Made by a program: the position numbers and the translations under genes | Part shown: piece after piece, positions 42,711 through 52,644 of the stretch | How the letters are laid out: the number at the start of each line of letters is the position of its first letter | How positions within the stretch are numbered: position 1 is the stretch's first letter | Assembly: GCF_017745275.1 (NCBI RefSeq) | Contig: NZ_JAGHZS010000002.1 | Coordinates: forward strand, 855,859 to 919,858 | Direction: 5' to 3' | From: Chitinophaga sp. | Lineage (GTDB): Bacteria; Bacteroidota; Bacteroidia; Chitinophagales; Chitinophagaceae | Length of the DNA stretch: 64,000 bases | The notes under the pieces: generated by a model | The model's input: the letters and a program-made list of their open reading frames with translations, nothing else | Databases searched by the model: none | What the model was told of the DNA's origin: nothing

Positions 42711-43277
42711 ATGGAAACATTTGGTCACATAAGAATGGTGATAGGATTTATCCTAAGCCTTAGTATTGCCCACCTGCTGAAAGGCACCGCCAGGTTCATA
42801 CAGCATCCTGGCAGGGAAAAGCCTTACTGGATACATCTTTCCTGGGTATTTTATATTTTCATCCTGCTGATCCATTTCTGGTGGTGGGAAATGCCACTGC
42901 ACACCCTTAAACGATGGACCTTCCCGGAATACCTCTTTGTAATATGCTTTATTACTACCTTTTTTCTGTTGTGTGCTTTGTTGTATCCTGATGACCTGAA
43001 AGATTATAACGGCTACCAGGATTACTTTTATTCGAGACGAAAGTGGTTCTTTGGTGTACTTGCTTTTTCTTTTATGGCCGACGTAATAGACACTTTGTTA
43101 AAAGGAGAAATCTACTATCATCATTTCGGGATGGAATACCCGATACGTAATGTAATGCATATTGTATTATGCCTGCTGGCCATCCGGATCAGCAGCAGGA
43201 CTTTTCACGGCGCGCTGGTAGTCCTGCTTATTTTATACGAAATGTCTTATATATTGCGGCTATATCTGTCTGCCTGA
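42711..43277 (+). CDS. Integral membrane protein of unknown family
   Basis: 188 residues with about six hydrophobic helices, including IRMVIGFILSLSIAHLLKGTA, WVFYIFILLIHFWWWEM, YLFVICFITTFFLLCALLYP and VMHIVLCLLAIRI. No motif points to a function. It is followed by a strong two-way terminator. Confidence 0.7.
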   Translation: METFGHIRMVIGFILSLSIAHLLKGTARFIQHPGREKPYWIHLSWVFYIFILLIHFWWWEMPLHTLKRWTFPEYLFVICFITTFFLLCALLYPDDLKDYNGYQDYFYSRRKWFFGVLAFSFMADVIDTLLKGEIYYHHFGMEYPIRNVMHIVLCLLAIRISSRTFHGALVVLLILYEMSYILRLYLSA

Positions 43278-43283
43278 AAAAGC

Positions 43284-43320
43284 AAAAGGCGGTTACATCA
43301 CCTGTAACCGCCTTTTACTT
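43284..43320. terminator. Bidirectional terminator between convergent genes
   Basis: AAAAGGCGGTTACA (43284-43297) and TGTAACCGCCTTTT (43303-43316) form a perfect 14-bp stem with A/T tails on both sides. It serves both the 188-residue gene and the receptor gene. Confidence 0.85.
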
Positions 43321-43334
43321 TTTATATTAGCCTG

Positions 43335-46139
43335 TTAAAAGTTCAACGCTACTTTTGTAAACAACCGGATGCCATTAAAGCCCATCTGTACAGCATCCCA
43401 GGGGCCACCGGTTTCACCGTCATATGCAGATAGTTTGGCGCCGGGTACATAGCCCAGGTCCGGATGTACATTGAAGATATTATCCGCCCCCAGGAACCAG
43501 GCGATATGGGAAGAGAAACGATAACTGGCATATACATCTGTAGTTACTTTCCCGTTGTAATTGAATTGTTCCTTTACCAGTTTGCCATCAGCATCCAATG
43601 CTACCTGTGGGTCAATACCAGTACCTCCAAGATCACCCTCATAACCATAGCCCAGCAATACAATTTTGCCGTAATAATCCAGTCGCGTACCCACGCTGAA
43701 TTTTTTGATGCCATATTCAAGATTCAATCCCAGCTTGGCTGGTGGCGCAGAGGCTAACACAAAGTGTTGTTCTCTTTCACTAAAAAATTCATTGCGATGC
43801 AGGTAGCTGTCGTTTAATTTATCGGGAACATTGATGTTATCAATATTCATGTGCTGGATATTTCCGGTGAACAATGCGCGGAAATGTTGGGAACCCCATT
43901 TTGTGTGATAGTCGATCACCAGATCCAGCCCGGTATTGGTGGTGTTTACAGCATTGGCAAAGAACTGTGCGTTATCGATTCTCAAATCCGTCAATGCTTT
44001 TAAGAAAACAGGATCCAGGGTGCTATCGGACTTGTTAAACTGTCCGGATAATACAACCCTGTCTTTCACTTTTACCATGTAACCATCCAGTGTGATGGTC
44101 AGGTCAGAGATGGGCTTCCAGGAGAAGCCCAGGCTGGCATTCACCGATTTTTCCTGTTTCAGTGCCGGGATGCCGGCAGCCTGGGTAATAGGATTGGTGT
44201 TTGGTGCAATTTTTACTTCAGAGATACGGCCACCCTGGACGTTGGTGAACTGGGAGCTGTAATTGATTTGTTGCAGGGAAGGCGCCCGGTAGCCGGTACT
44301 AACGGAGCCGCGTATATTAAAATGCGGCGCTACTTTGTAACGAGCTGCCAGCTTATAGTTGCTGGTAAAGCCGAAGTCGTTGTAGTTTTCTGCACGGATA
44401 GCTGCTCCGAGTAAAAACTTAGTGGTGATATCCCATTCAGCATCCACAAATCCGGCGATGTTTGAGCGGGTGGCGGTTACTTCATCTGTTGGGCGATATC
44501 CGGGGAAACCCTGAGCTCCAGTGGCTTTGATGAAGTTAGGGTCATAGTTTTTCCAGGAATTTTCGTCACCGGCGTAGATGTTATAGCGTTCATAACGATA
44601 TTCCGCACCCAATGCCAGGTTAAATCCGGCGCCGATATGTGGTATATCTTTCGTGAACGTGAGGTTGGTGGTATTCTGTAAAAAGGAATAGCCGCCATCG
44701 TTGAAATGAGTGGGGGTAGTACTTCCCAGGGAGGCGTTGAAGGTTTTATCGCCGTAGAAATGAAAATCATTTCTGCCCAGGGTATTGCTAAGATCCCATT
44801 TCCAGTTGTTATGTGTGCTGCCTTTTACGCCGGCAGCCAGTGATAAATCCTGGATATGCGTCTGGATATGTGGATTGAAGATGGTGTCTGGCACACTACC
44901 TGGTGTTGGGATACTTTCCATAATGTCCGGGTAGAAAATCAACTGGCCGGCAGCATTGGTAGGGAAGCGTTCCGGGTGACCCGCAAACGATCTCGTATAG
45001 GCGTAGGCGTCAGACGATTTGTAGTTGTAGCCACCAAAGGCGTAGATAGTGGTGGAACTGGTGCTTACGGGTACTTCCAGGTTGAACATACCGCCGCCGG
45101 AAGTAACGGAGCCATCGCCATGAGCGCGCCTGCCGCTATTGATAGGGAGTGAATTGGCATGGGTCAGATCCGTATCACCAACCTGCCGGAATGTTTTACC
45201 CTGTTTCAGGAAGTTACCGGAGAAGTTAATAAACCCACCGTGCTTCCCCAATGGAAGTCCGTAATTGGCGCCAACGGTGACGGCGTTACCGTCAATAGGG
45301 TTGGCGTATTCATACTGCTTTAAATCGCGGCTAAAATAAGTATTGTATTTATGGTCGTAGTAGCCGGCATAACCGGTAGTGATATTCAGGTGATTGACAT
45401 CCTTCTTCAGAATAATATTGATAACTCCCGCAATGGCATCAGAGCCATATTGGGCGGAAGCGCCATCGCGCAGTATTTCCACCCGGTCAATGGAAGCTTC
45501 GGGAATAGCGTTTAAGTCGGTACCGGAATTACCACGGCCCCGGGTACCAAATACGGCAACAAAAGCGGTCTGGTGGCGGCGTTTGCCATTTACCAGTACC
45601 AGTGTTTGATCGGGTCCCAGTCCTCTTAAGGTGGCGAGATCAATCTGGTCGGCGCCATCGCTACCACTTTGTTTGTTGTAATTAAAGGAAGGCGCGGACG
45701 CATTCAGCAACGAGGTGAGCTCCATATTAGCGGTAGGTAAGCCAGCCTGGTTCACGCTGATGACATCCACGGGGACGGCCGTTTCTGTTTTGGCCCGGCC
45801 ACCGCTGCGGGTACCTACGGAAACGATAGGTCCTAATTCAGCAATGAGGGAAACCATTTTTACGTCGAGCTGTGTTTGCCCGTTTACATTTACCTGCTGA
45901 GGAGCGTAACCGATGGAACTGAATTCCAGCACATCGCTGGCAGCAGCATCCAGGCTGAACAGGCCGGCAGCATTGGTTTGTGTGCCTTTGGGGGCGGATT
46001 TTACATGTACGGTAACACCTTCCAGGGGTTGCCCCGTGGTGGCATCTGTGACTTTACCGTTGATTTTTTGAGACTGTGCGATGGTTGAAAGCGCACATAG
46101 TAACAGGCTTGTGAAGCAGGGTAGAAGTTTGAAACTCAT
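43335..46139 (-). CDS. TonB-dependent receptor with carboxypeptidase-regulatory domain
   Basis: 934 residues. The signal peptide (MSFKLLPCFTSLLLCALSTIAQ) is followed by a CarboxypepD_reg-like domain (about 25-105; INGKVTDATTGQPLEGVTVHVK). The plug (about 125-245) has TLRGLGPDQTLVLVNGKRRH and VEILRDGASAQYGSDAIAGVINIIL. A 22-strand barrel ends in the aromatic GIRLFTKVALNF. It is a TonB-linked importer without an adjacent SusD, so it is probably for a siderophore, vitamin or peptide rather than glycan. The ATG at 46139 begins the signal peptide; the frame is open to 46217. Confidence 0.92.
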   Translation of the reverse strand: MSFKLLPCFTSLLLCALSTIAQSQKINGKVTDATTGQPLEGVTVHVKSAPKGTQTNAAGLFSLDAAASDVLEFSSIGYAPQQVNVNGQTQLDVKMVSLIAELGPIVSVGTRSGGRAKTETAVPVDVISVNQAGLPTANMELTSLLNASAPSFNYNKQSGSDGADQIDLATLRGLGPDQTLVLVNGKRRHQTAFVAVFGTRGRGNSGTDLNAIPEASIDRVEILRDGASAQYGSDAIAGVINIILKKDVNHLNITTGYAGYYDHKYNTYFSRDLKQYEYANPIDGNAVTVGANYGLPLGKHGGFINFSGNFLKQGKTFRQVGDTDLTHANSLPINSGRRAHGDGSVTSGGGMFNLEVPVSTSSTTIYAFGGYNYKSSDAYAYTRSFAGHPERFPTNAAGQLIFYPDIMESIPTPGSVPDTIFNPHIQTHIQDLSLAAGVKGSTHNNWKWDLSNTLGRNDFHFYGDKTFNASLGSTTPTHFNDGGYSFLQNTTNLTFTKDIPHIGAGFNLALGAEYRYERYNIYAGDENSWKNYDPNFIKATGAQGFPGYRPTDEVTATRSNIAGFVDAEWDITTKFLLGAAIRAENYNDFGFTSNYKLAARYKVAPHFNIRGSVSTGYRAPSLQQINYSSQFTNVQGGRISEVKIAPNTNPITQAAGIPALKQEKSVNASLGFSWKPISDLTITLDGYMVKVKDRVVLSGQFNKSDSTLDPVFLKALTDLRIDNAQFFANAVNTTNTGLDLVIDYHTKWGSQHFRALFTGNIQHMNIDNINVPDKLNDSYLHRNEFFSEREQHFVLASAPPAKLGLNLEYGIKKFSVGTRLDYYGKIVLLGYGYEGDLGGTGIDPQVALDADGKLVKEQFNYNGKVTTDVYASYRFSSHIAWFLGADNIFNVHPDLGYVPGAKLSAYDGETGGPWDAVQMGFNGIRLFTKVALNF

Positions 46140-46233
46140 ATGCAGGCAGTTTTCTGAATTTAACAAAAAAACCGGAGATTTGATGTAATCCCCGGCCATA
46201 TATTTTACTGCCAACATTCCAGTTCGTTGTGTA

Positions 46234-46695
46234 TTATAGTTTTATGCCTGCCTTCTTATAAATGAAACTCATCAGCCATGCGGGGCCAATCAATAAAAAC
46301 TGCAAATCTTTGAAGAAGGAAGGCTTGGCCCCTTCTATTTTATGCCCGATAAATTGCCCGATCCAGGCCAGTACAAAAATGCCCAGCGCCACCTGCCAGA
46401 TGGCCCACCCGGTGCCTGCAATCATTCGCCACAGCCAGAGACAGATAATGCCAATGACCAGCATGCCCGCCGCCAGGGACGGAGAGAGGCGTACGTAGTA
46501 AATAAGTACCAGCAGCAGTACCACATGCGCCAGGGTGATCAGGCCGTTCATGCCCGGGATAGGCAAGGGCACCGCATATAAAAAGCCTACTATGCTGAAG
46601 AAGATCGCCGGCACACAAATCCAGTGAATCAGTTTGTTGGTATGGTTACGGTGACTGGTACCGTAATCATCCAGCCATTGTTGAATTGTTTTCAT
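46234..46695 (-). CDS. Mpo1-like (DUF962) membrane protein
   Basis: 153 residues. The N-terminal motif IQQWLDDYGTSHRNHTNKLIHWICVPAIFFSIVGFL and the GWAIWQVALGIFVLAWIGQFIGHKIEGAKPSFFKDLQFLLIGP segment match the DUF962/YGL010w family, with its histidines at the membrane surface. Yeast Mpo1 is a dioxygenase in fatty-acid alpha-oxidation of phytosphingosine. Sphingolipids occur in many Bacteroidota, so a lipid role is possible but unproven. Confidence 0.85.
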   Translation of the reverse strand: MKTIQQWLDDYGTSHRNHTNKLIHWICVPAIFFSIVGFLYAVPLPIPGMNGLITLAHVVLLLVLIYYVRLSPSLAAGMLVIGIICLWLWRMIAGTGWAIWQVALGIFVLAWIGQFIGHKIEGAKPSFFKDLQFLLIGPAWLMSFIYKKAGIKL

Positions 46696-46745
46696 CGTGG
46701 AAGCAGTTTATTCGTTGTACTATTAAAATACGTTAAATAATGCAG

Positions 46746-49700
46746 TTATTTCCCACTGATGATCACCTTTTTCATAGATTCCCGCCCATAGAACACAGGG
46801 AAGTACATCATTTCTGCTTTTGCCGGATTGAGGTGGTAATAACCTGTATAGCGTGGCATCAGTGAAATGGTAAAGGTATGTATGCCTTTAGTGAGATAAT
46901 TACTGAAGATGCTTACCTTGTTTTTGAAGTACTCGCGGTGGATTTCCTGGTTGGCCCAGGCGCTGTTTTTATTATCGTAGGAGCAACCGGCAGGAATAGG
47001 TATTTCCACCATCACATAATCTGCATCCGCTTTTACGTCTACTTTCACTTCCATCACTACGGCGCGTCCGGCGGTAAGGTAGGATACGCTGCTATCCCGT
47101 TGCAGGAAACGGCTGCTGACGGCGAATTGATTGGTGACTTTTCCTGGCGCAGGATTCCAGTGTTGCTGCCAGGCAGTGAAGTATATATTAGCGCCGCCCT
47201 GCTTACTGATCTGCACCGGTTTGCCGGTTGGAATTGAGCTGCTGTAAGGAAAGTTGTCAACACGTTGTCCGTTGATATGGAAAACGGGTGGTGTTTGCTC
47301 TCCGGCCTGCAATACATCTGGCATAATGGTGGCCAGGATACCGGCAGATTCGTAGGTATTGCGCCAGTTACCACTGCGCCTGTTTTCCATGAACCAGTTG
47401 CGAATGCTACGCAGTTGTGCTGCCTGGCCGCTTTGTGTACGCAATATTTTGTAAGCAAGCAGCGTGAGTTGTACGCTGTTATTGAAAAGATGATAGCTGT
47501 CGGTTCCCCAGTAATGATTCCCTAATATAGTAGCCTGTTGTTTGGCCATCAGGGAATCTATATTCACCTTCATGCCTGCACGTTGTTTCAGGTATAAGAG
47601 GCGGAATTGGTCGTAATCATTGTTGCGGCTGGCTTTCAGTGTGTCGAGGTAACTGGCGTAATCTACCTTTGCCTCCAGCGACTGCAACATTTCCAATAAA
47701 GATATTTTATCAGGATTGTTGGCGGAGTTGAGTTCAAATATGTAGTAGTTTATCAGCTGTTTTTTGTCCATACCAATAGCGAAGCCTTCTTTTTCTGCCA
47801 TCAGCAGCGCAGTGGTCACGTGTTGCGTTACCCAGTAAACAGTGGCGTTTTTGTTCCACCAGCCCCAGCCACCTTCCGGGTTTTTGTTTTTTCCCAGGTC
47901 GTAAATCAGGTCTGTTATTTTCTTTTCATGTTTGAAGGGCTGATCCATGAATTTCCGGGCTTGTTTTTCCAGCAGGAGACCGATTAGCTTAGAGGCCATT
48001 TGTTCGTTACAATTGTATTCATAACCTTGCAGGTAATCTATTTCATCGAGTAGTACGGGTAACAGGCCGGTGCTGGCGTACAGATGCAGCGTGCCGGTAT
48101 CTGCAAAAGCCGGCAGCGTGAAGCTGGTATCAGTACCCAGTGAAAGAAACAGTCCTTTGGTTTCTTTTACGCCTTGTTCAAATACCGGAATGGCGCGGTA
48201 TTCTCCATCGAAATAATTGTTACTGCCGCTGATAGTATATTGTAGCGGTACGCTGTCGCGCGCCTGCACCCGGATCGGGAAGGTATCAATATGACTGTTC
48301 AATACCTGCACGATATTGTTTTGTACCGGCAGATGATAAGCGTAAAAGCTGCGGTTCACGGTGGCGCTGTCTTTCCGGTAGTTCATTATTTTCCCGATGA
48401 TATTGATGCTGTCGCCGGCTACCGCAAAGGCAGGCAGCGACAGGTTGGCACTGAGCGGCAGGTAAGATTTGATTTGTGCTGTGGTGGCGCCGTTTTGTCC
48501 TTTATCTGTATAAGCAATGGCGAATGTTTTCCAGTTGGTAATATCATCCGGGAAGGTGACCTTAAAAGAAGCTTCGCCTTTTTCGTTGGTACGTAACCGT
48601 GGTTGCCAGAAAGCATCGTCCCGGAAGTGGCTGCGTAGGGAATTGTTGCCTGCGGGCATGTCGGTAGTTTCTGTGGCCGGTTTGGTGCTGGTAATAATGA
48701 CCACTCCATTGGCAGCCCTGGAGCCGTAAATCGCGACGGCGGCGTTGCCAGGCAGCACCGTCATATCTTTAATACTTTTGGGATCAATGCCATTCAGATC
48801 CCCATCAAACGGAATACCATCGATCAGGATGAGCACTCTGGTGGTATCCGATGAGGAGACGCCTCTGACTACGATACCAGCTGCTCTGCCTTGTAAAGCA
48901 TTAGCGGATATATTGGAAAAAGCATAGGATAGATTTGCTTTGGTATGATTAACACTATAGCCTGTTACCACCACTTCCTGGAGGGCTTTGGCGCTGGCAC
49001 GCAGTTTAATCTCTATATAATCCTGGTGATTCACGCGTATCGTCTGGCCGTCGAAGCCTACGTACTCAAAGACAAGAGAACCTGCCGGGGGGGTAAATAT
49101 GTGAAAACGCCCATCGGCATTGGTAGCGGTGCCATAGTTGGTACCTTTCAGCCTCACTGTTACACCTGGTAGCGGAATACCTTTTTCATCCACTACCCGT
49201 CCTGATACCTGGTGGGTAAAGATAGTCGTGTCCATGTACCGGTTATTGAATGGCAATGTGAAATCGTTGGCAGCCGAAGGTTCCAGGGTAGTTGTCCGGC
49301 GGTCTTTCCAGTCGAGAATGGCTTTTGCCAGGGCCAGGCTGGTGGTATCGCCTGTTATGATTTTATTGGCAGTTAGCTGGTAGAAAGTACTACCATTTTC
49401 TCTGATGAAAATGCTATCCTTTACATAATATTGGTTGTCGCGTAGTAACACCAGCAGCCGGTAATAGCCGGGGGCCAGGTGGTTTATCCGGGTGGTTGTT
49501 TTGGTGTAAATATTAATGAAAGAAGGATCATCGTAGCGATACAGGAATAGCTGGCGGATTTTTTTTGCCTGTAGTGCTGTATCGTGAGCAATTACCAGTT
49601 TACCTGTTATAGTGCCATCGGTGTTGGTAGTAAGCATATCCTGACTGATAGATTGTTCATTTAGCCATTCTTGCCATAAACGACTCATCGTTTTTTCCGT

Positions 49701-52487
49701 TAGTATATGATCATATAATCGGGAAGACGTCCCATCTGAACCAATATACAGCCCACTCATGAATTTGACTTCTTTTTGTTTGATCAGCCCCTGGTGAATA
49801 TTAAAAGTATAGCCAGGCTCGGGTAGGAAGGTTTGTGCAAAGCCTCCTTTTATGATATAATCAGCATTGGTATTTAACAGCGGCCCTGCCAGCAGTATCG
49901 GCTCGTTATAGCCGTTTTGATGCGTGAACTGGAATATTTTTTCGTCCTGGTTGATGTAGGTGAACTCATTTCCGGGATCTACCTGGAAAGGAATTACATA
50001 CCTGCGCCGCAGCTGTATCTCTCCGGGCGTTAATTGCGATTTCATTTTGGTTACCTGTATATGTTGGCCGGTAGCATTGCTGGCAATACTGATATAGTTT
50101 TTCATGCCTTTTTTAACATCGATACTGTCTATGACAATGCTGCTTTTGGAAGTGCGTAACTCCATTTTATGTTTACCGGGATTTACCTCGAAGCAGTAAT
50201 TGGGAGTAAGATCCGTGTTATCAAAGTAAACAGGGCGTTCGTCTACTTTAATATAGGCAATATGCTGAATGGCGCCGTCGGTTACTACAAAGGGAGCCAG
50301 TTCTGTGAAGCCGGTGGTTGTTGGTTCCTGGTTGTAGTAAATACCATCCGGATGAAGGAACTGGTAATAAGCGATGCTATCCAGCGACATTTCTTTCTTC
50401 CATCTTTCCCAGGTCATCATTAGCTCATCTGAGGGAATATCCCGGTATTGCAGTCTGTAGCGGTTGTAAGCTTTGCGCATGCGAAACCGCTGCCCGGGAT
50501 AGGGTAAATCCGGAAGTTTCGTGTTTTCAAATTTTGCAGTCATGGCATATGCCGTAACGTCTGCATCTTTTACGGGGCGGCCATCTCCATCAACAACAGT
50601 GATGCCTATACGTGATGTTTGCCCTGGATATACTGCCACCGGATTGTTGATGATCACCTGTAGTTGTTTGTCGAGGTAAGGTACCATGAACTGATCATTT
50701 ACCACCACATCGTTCCATACATACTGCACAGAAACAAAATAGCATTGGGTAGAGCGGGAGGCAGCCTTCCAGGAGAGCTGCCGGCTATAGCCCTGTGTAA
50801 CTAATTGGTTGCCGTTAAAAATGCTATACCAGTAGTATAAGTTTTCCGGGTTGTTGATGTTTATAAGTACGGAGTCCCGGGTGCGGGAGGCGTTACATTG
50901 TAAATTGCTTTTTCGCTGCGTAATTTCAAAAGTTTGACGAATGCTATCTGTAATGATTTCATACCTTGTTACAAAGGGGAGCACCGGGAGGATAGCGGGT
51001 AATTGGATGGGGGCAGCAGATACGGTATCAGCCAGGCTGTTTTTTAAAATCAGCCGGGCTGCTTTGGCAACAGGTTTTCCGGCCAGGTTATAGGTAATGG
51101 TAAGGCTGTCGTTGTGCTGGGTAAAGTTGATCTGTGCCGGGTTGTATTTGTATTCTACGGTGTTGCTGCTTTGTCGGCTTTCATTGTTGCTGTTCAGGAA
51201 ATGCGATTCGATGGTATAATCAAAGGATGCTGCCGGGAAAATACTGTCCGGGATAACTACTTTGGTTTCACCGGAAGTTTCTAACGCGGTTTCATACTGC
51301 CAGAGAGTATCTGGCATAAATACGGTGCCAGCGTGGTACTGACTGATGTTCTCTGGTGTAACCGTGATGATTACACGGCCATCCATTACGGGCAGGTCAT
51401 TTTCATCTGTAGCTTTCAGGTAAAGGGAGAGAGGCATACCTCGCGTATGTTCGGTATAATCGGTGCGGGAGGTAAAGTGAGTGGATTTCAGTTCATATTC
51501 TTCATATTCGAAGTTCCCCCGCATTAATACCGGGCGTTTCGCTGCAAATTCCTGATCGTCCAGGTCGTCGCTATTATCTTTCAACATATATTTTCTGCCG
51601 GATAAGGTCTCCAGTGTGAGCAGGTATCGCTCGTCCAGCTCAAGATCCAGGTTGTCACCCAGTACCACTGCGGTGTCATAGCCACCTGGCCGGTAGGGCC
51701 GGACGGTAGCAAGAATGGTATCTACGTCTCCGTGATAATCAGATAAGCGCAACAGCAGCGGTTCATTTACCGGTTTATTTCCGGCGGTGGTAATAAATGC
51801 TTTGAGTCGCAGCGTATCATCGGGTTTGTATTTCGCTTTGTTGAAGGTCATAAAACCCCTGTAGTTGTCTTCTGAAGGAGTACGATCATAAAAGTTACCG
51901 CGGGCTTTGTACTTGTAGCGATGCGAAAATATCCTCTTCCACCAGGGTTTTCGGTGCCAGATTTTTTCTGCCGGGATATCAAAAATGTTCATGACATTTT
52001 GGTAGTTCACCACCACAATTCCTCCTTTTTTATAGCGGTGTATGCGATAGCTTTGCGTGGCTTCATCCCAGGGCACCACACGTTTGTTGATGGTAACCTT
52101 AGCGCCGGATAAAGGTTTCCCGTTGATGTCATGCACTAAAAGGGCCAGGTCATAGTTATTGGTAATCACTTTGAGCAGTACATTGTGCACCGGGTGAAAA
52201 TTGTAACTGAGTTTATTATCAAGGGCATGTACTTCCAGGTAGTTGCCTGGGGGCAAATTAGACGGAAAGGCACGATCATAAGGGAAAGTAGCTACCAGTG
52301 AATGCAGATAAGCTTCTTTGGGCCAAAGGTCCTCCTTTTTTGCCTGTTGATATATTTTCAGTGTTTCTGTAGCGGTCAGTTTATAAACATAGCGTAAGGC
52401 ACTATGTTTCGTACTCGCTGAAAGCGGTTGCTGGGCCTGGGTAACAATGCTGTGCAGGCAGAACAGGAATACAAGAATTCTTTTCAA
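46746..52487 (-). CDS. Giant alpha-2-macroglobulin-like protein with an inserted TonB plug domain
   Basis: 1913 residues with a signal peptide (RILVFLFCLHSIVTQAQ). N-terminal MG domains include MG2/Big-like pieces (LPPGNYLEVHAL, GFMTFNKAKYKPDDTLRLKAFI). Near residues 1090-1175 a carboxypeptidase-like domain (VSGRVVDEKGIPLPGVTVRLKG) leads into a TonB-plug-like stretch (VLILIDGIPFDGDL, AIYGSRAANGVVII). The A2M core follows (FRDDAFWQPRLRTNEKGEASFKVTFPDDITNWKTFA). The thioester-type CNEQ is at about 1492 in YNCNEQMASK, followed by the TED helical domain. It is a possible trap for proteases at the cell surface. No barrel follows the plug. Confidence 0.88.
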   Translation of the reverse strand: MKRILVFLFCLHSIVTQAQQPLSASTKHSALRYVYKLTATETLKIYQQAKKEDLWPKEAYLHSLVATFPYDRAFPSNLPPGNYLEVHALDNKLSYNFHPVHNVLLKVITNNYDLALLVHDINGKPLSGAKVTINKRVVPWDEATQSYRIHRYKKGGIVVVNYQNVMNIFDIPAEKIWHRKPWWKRIFSHRYKYKARGNFYDRTPSEDNYRGFMTFNKAKYKPDDTLRLKAFITTAGNKPVNEPLLLRLSDYHGDVDTILATVRPYRPGGYDTAVVLGDNLDLELDERYLLTLETLSGRKYMLKDNSDDLDDQEFAAKRPVLMRGNFEYEEYELKSTHFTSRTDYTEHTRGMPLSLYLKATDENDLPVMDGRVIITVTPENISQYHAGTVFMPDTLWQYETALETSGETKVVIPDSIFPAASFDYTIESHFLNSNNESRQSSNTVEYKYNPAQINFTQHNDSLTITYNLAGKPVAKAARLILKNSLADTVSAAPIQLPAILPVLPFVTRYEIITDSIRQTFEITQRKSNLQCNASRTRDSVLININNPENLYYWYSIFNGNQLVTQGYSRQLSWKAASRSTQCYFVSVQYVWNDVVVNDQFMVPYLDKQLQVIINNPVAVYPGQTSRIGITVVDGDGRPVKDADVTAYAMTAKFENTKLPDLPYPGQRFRMRKAYNRYRLQYRDIPSDELMMTWERWKKEMSLDSIAYYQFLHPDGIYYNQEPTTTGFTELAPFVVTDGAIQHIAYIKVDERPVYFDNTDLTPNYCFEVNPGKHKMELRTSKSSIVIDSIDVKKGMKNYISIASNATGQHIQVTKMKSQLTPGEIQLRRRYVIPFQVDPGNEFTYINQDEKIFQFTHQNGYNEPILLAGPLLNTNADYIIKGGFAQTFLPEPGYTFNIHQGLIKQKEVKFMSGLYIGSDGTSSRLYDHILTEKTMSRLWQEWLNEQSISQDMLTTNTDGTITGKLVIAHDTALQAKKIRQLFLYRYDDPSFINIYTKTTTRINHLAPGYYRLLVLLRDNQYYVKDSIFIRENGSTFYQLTANKIITGDTTSLALAKAILDWKDRRTTTLEPSAANDFTLPFNNRYMDTTIFTHQVSGRVVDEKGIPLPGVTVRLKGTNYGTATNADGRFHIFTPPAGSLVFEYVGFDGQTIRVNHQDYIEIKLRASAKALQEVVVTGYSVNHTKANLSYAFSNISANALQGRAAGIVVRGVSSSDTTRVLILIDGIPFDGDLNGIDPKSIKDMTVLPGNAAVAIYGSRAANGVVIITSTKPATETTDMPAGNNSLRSHFRDDAFWQPRLRTNEKGEASFKVTFPDDITNWKTFAIAYTDKGQNGATTAQIKSYLPLSANLSLPAFAVAGDSINIIGKIMNYRKDSATVNRSFYAYHLPVQNNIVQVLNSHIDTFPIRVQARDSVPLQYTISGSNNYFDGEYRAIPVFEQGVKETKGLFLSLGTDTSFTLPAFADTGTLHLYASTGLLPVLLDEIDYLQGYEYNCNEQMASKLIGLLLEKQARKFMDQPFKHEKKITDLIYDLGKNKNPEGGWGWWNKNATVYWVTQHVTTALLMAEKEGFAIGMDKKQLINYYIFELNSANNPDKISLLEMLQSLEAKVDYASYLDTLKASRNNDYDQFRLLYLKQRAGMKVNIDSLMAKQQATILGNHYWGTDSYHLFNNSVQLTLLAYKILRTQSGQAAQLRSIRNWFMENRRSGNWRNTYESAGILATIMPDVLQAGEQTPPVFHINGQRVDNFPYSSSIPTGKPVQISKQGGANIYFTAWQQHWNPAPGKVTNQFAVSSRFLQRDSSVSYLTAGRAVVMEVKVDVKADADYVMVEIPIPAGCSYDNKNSAWANQEIHREYFKNKVSIFSNYLTKGIHTFTISLMPRYTGYYHLNPAKAEMMYFPVFYGRESMKKVIISGK

Positions 52488-52616
52488 GATATAGGAGTTG
52501 TATAGGAAAATTACAGAAAAGCAGCCATACTTAACCGATCACATGATAAGTATATAGTAGTTTTGGATATCGTAATTTGGGTATAAATGCGTTATTATAA
52601 CTCGTATTAAAATGAA

Positions 52617-52624
52617 TAGCTTTG
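52617..52624 (+). promoter_or_regulatory. -7 element of the NAD(P) oxidoreductase gene (TAGCTTTG)
   Basis: Exact TAnnTTTG match 21 bases before the ATG at 52645. Confidence 0.55.
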
Positions 52625-52644
52625 AATAATTAATTGCATGTAAC

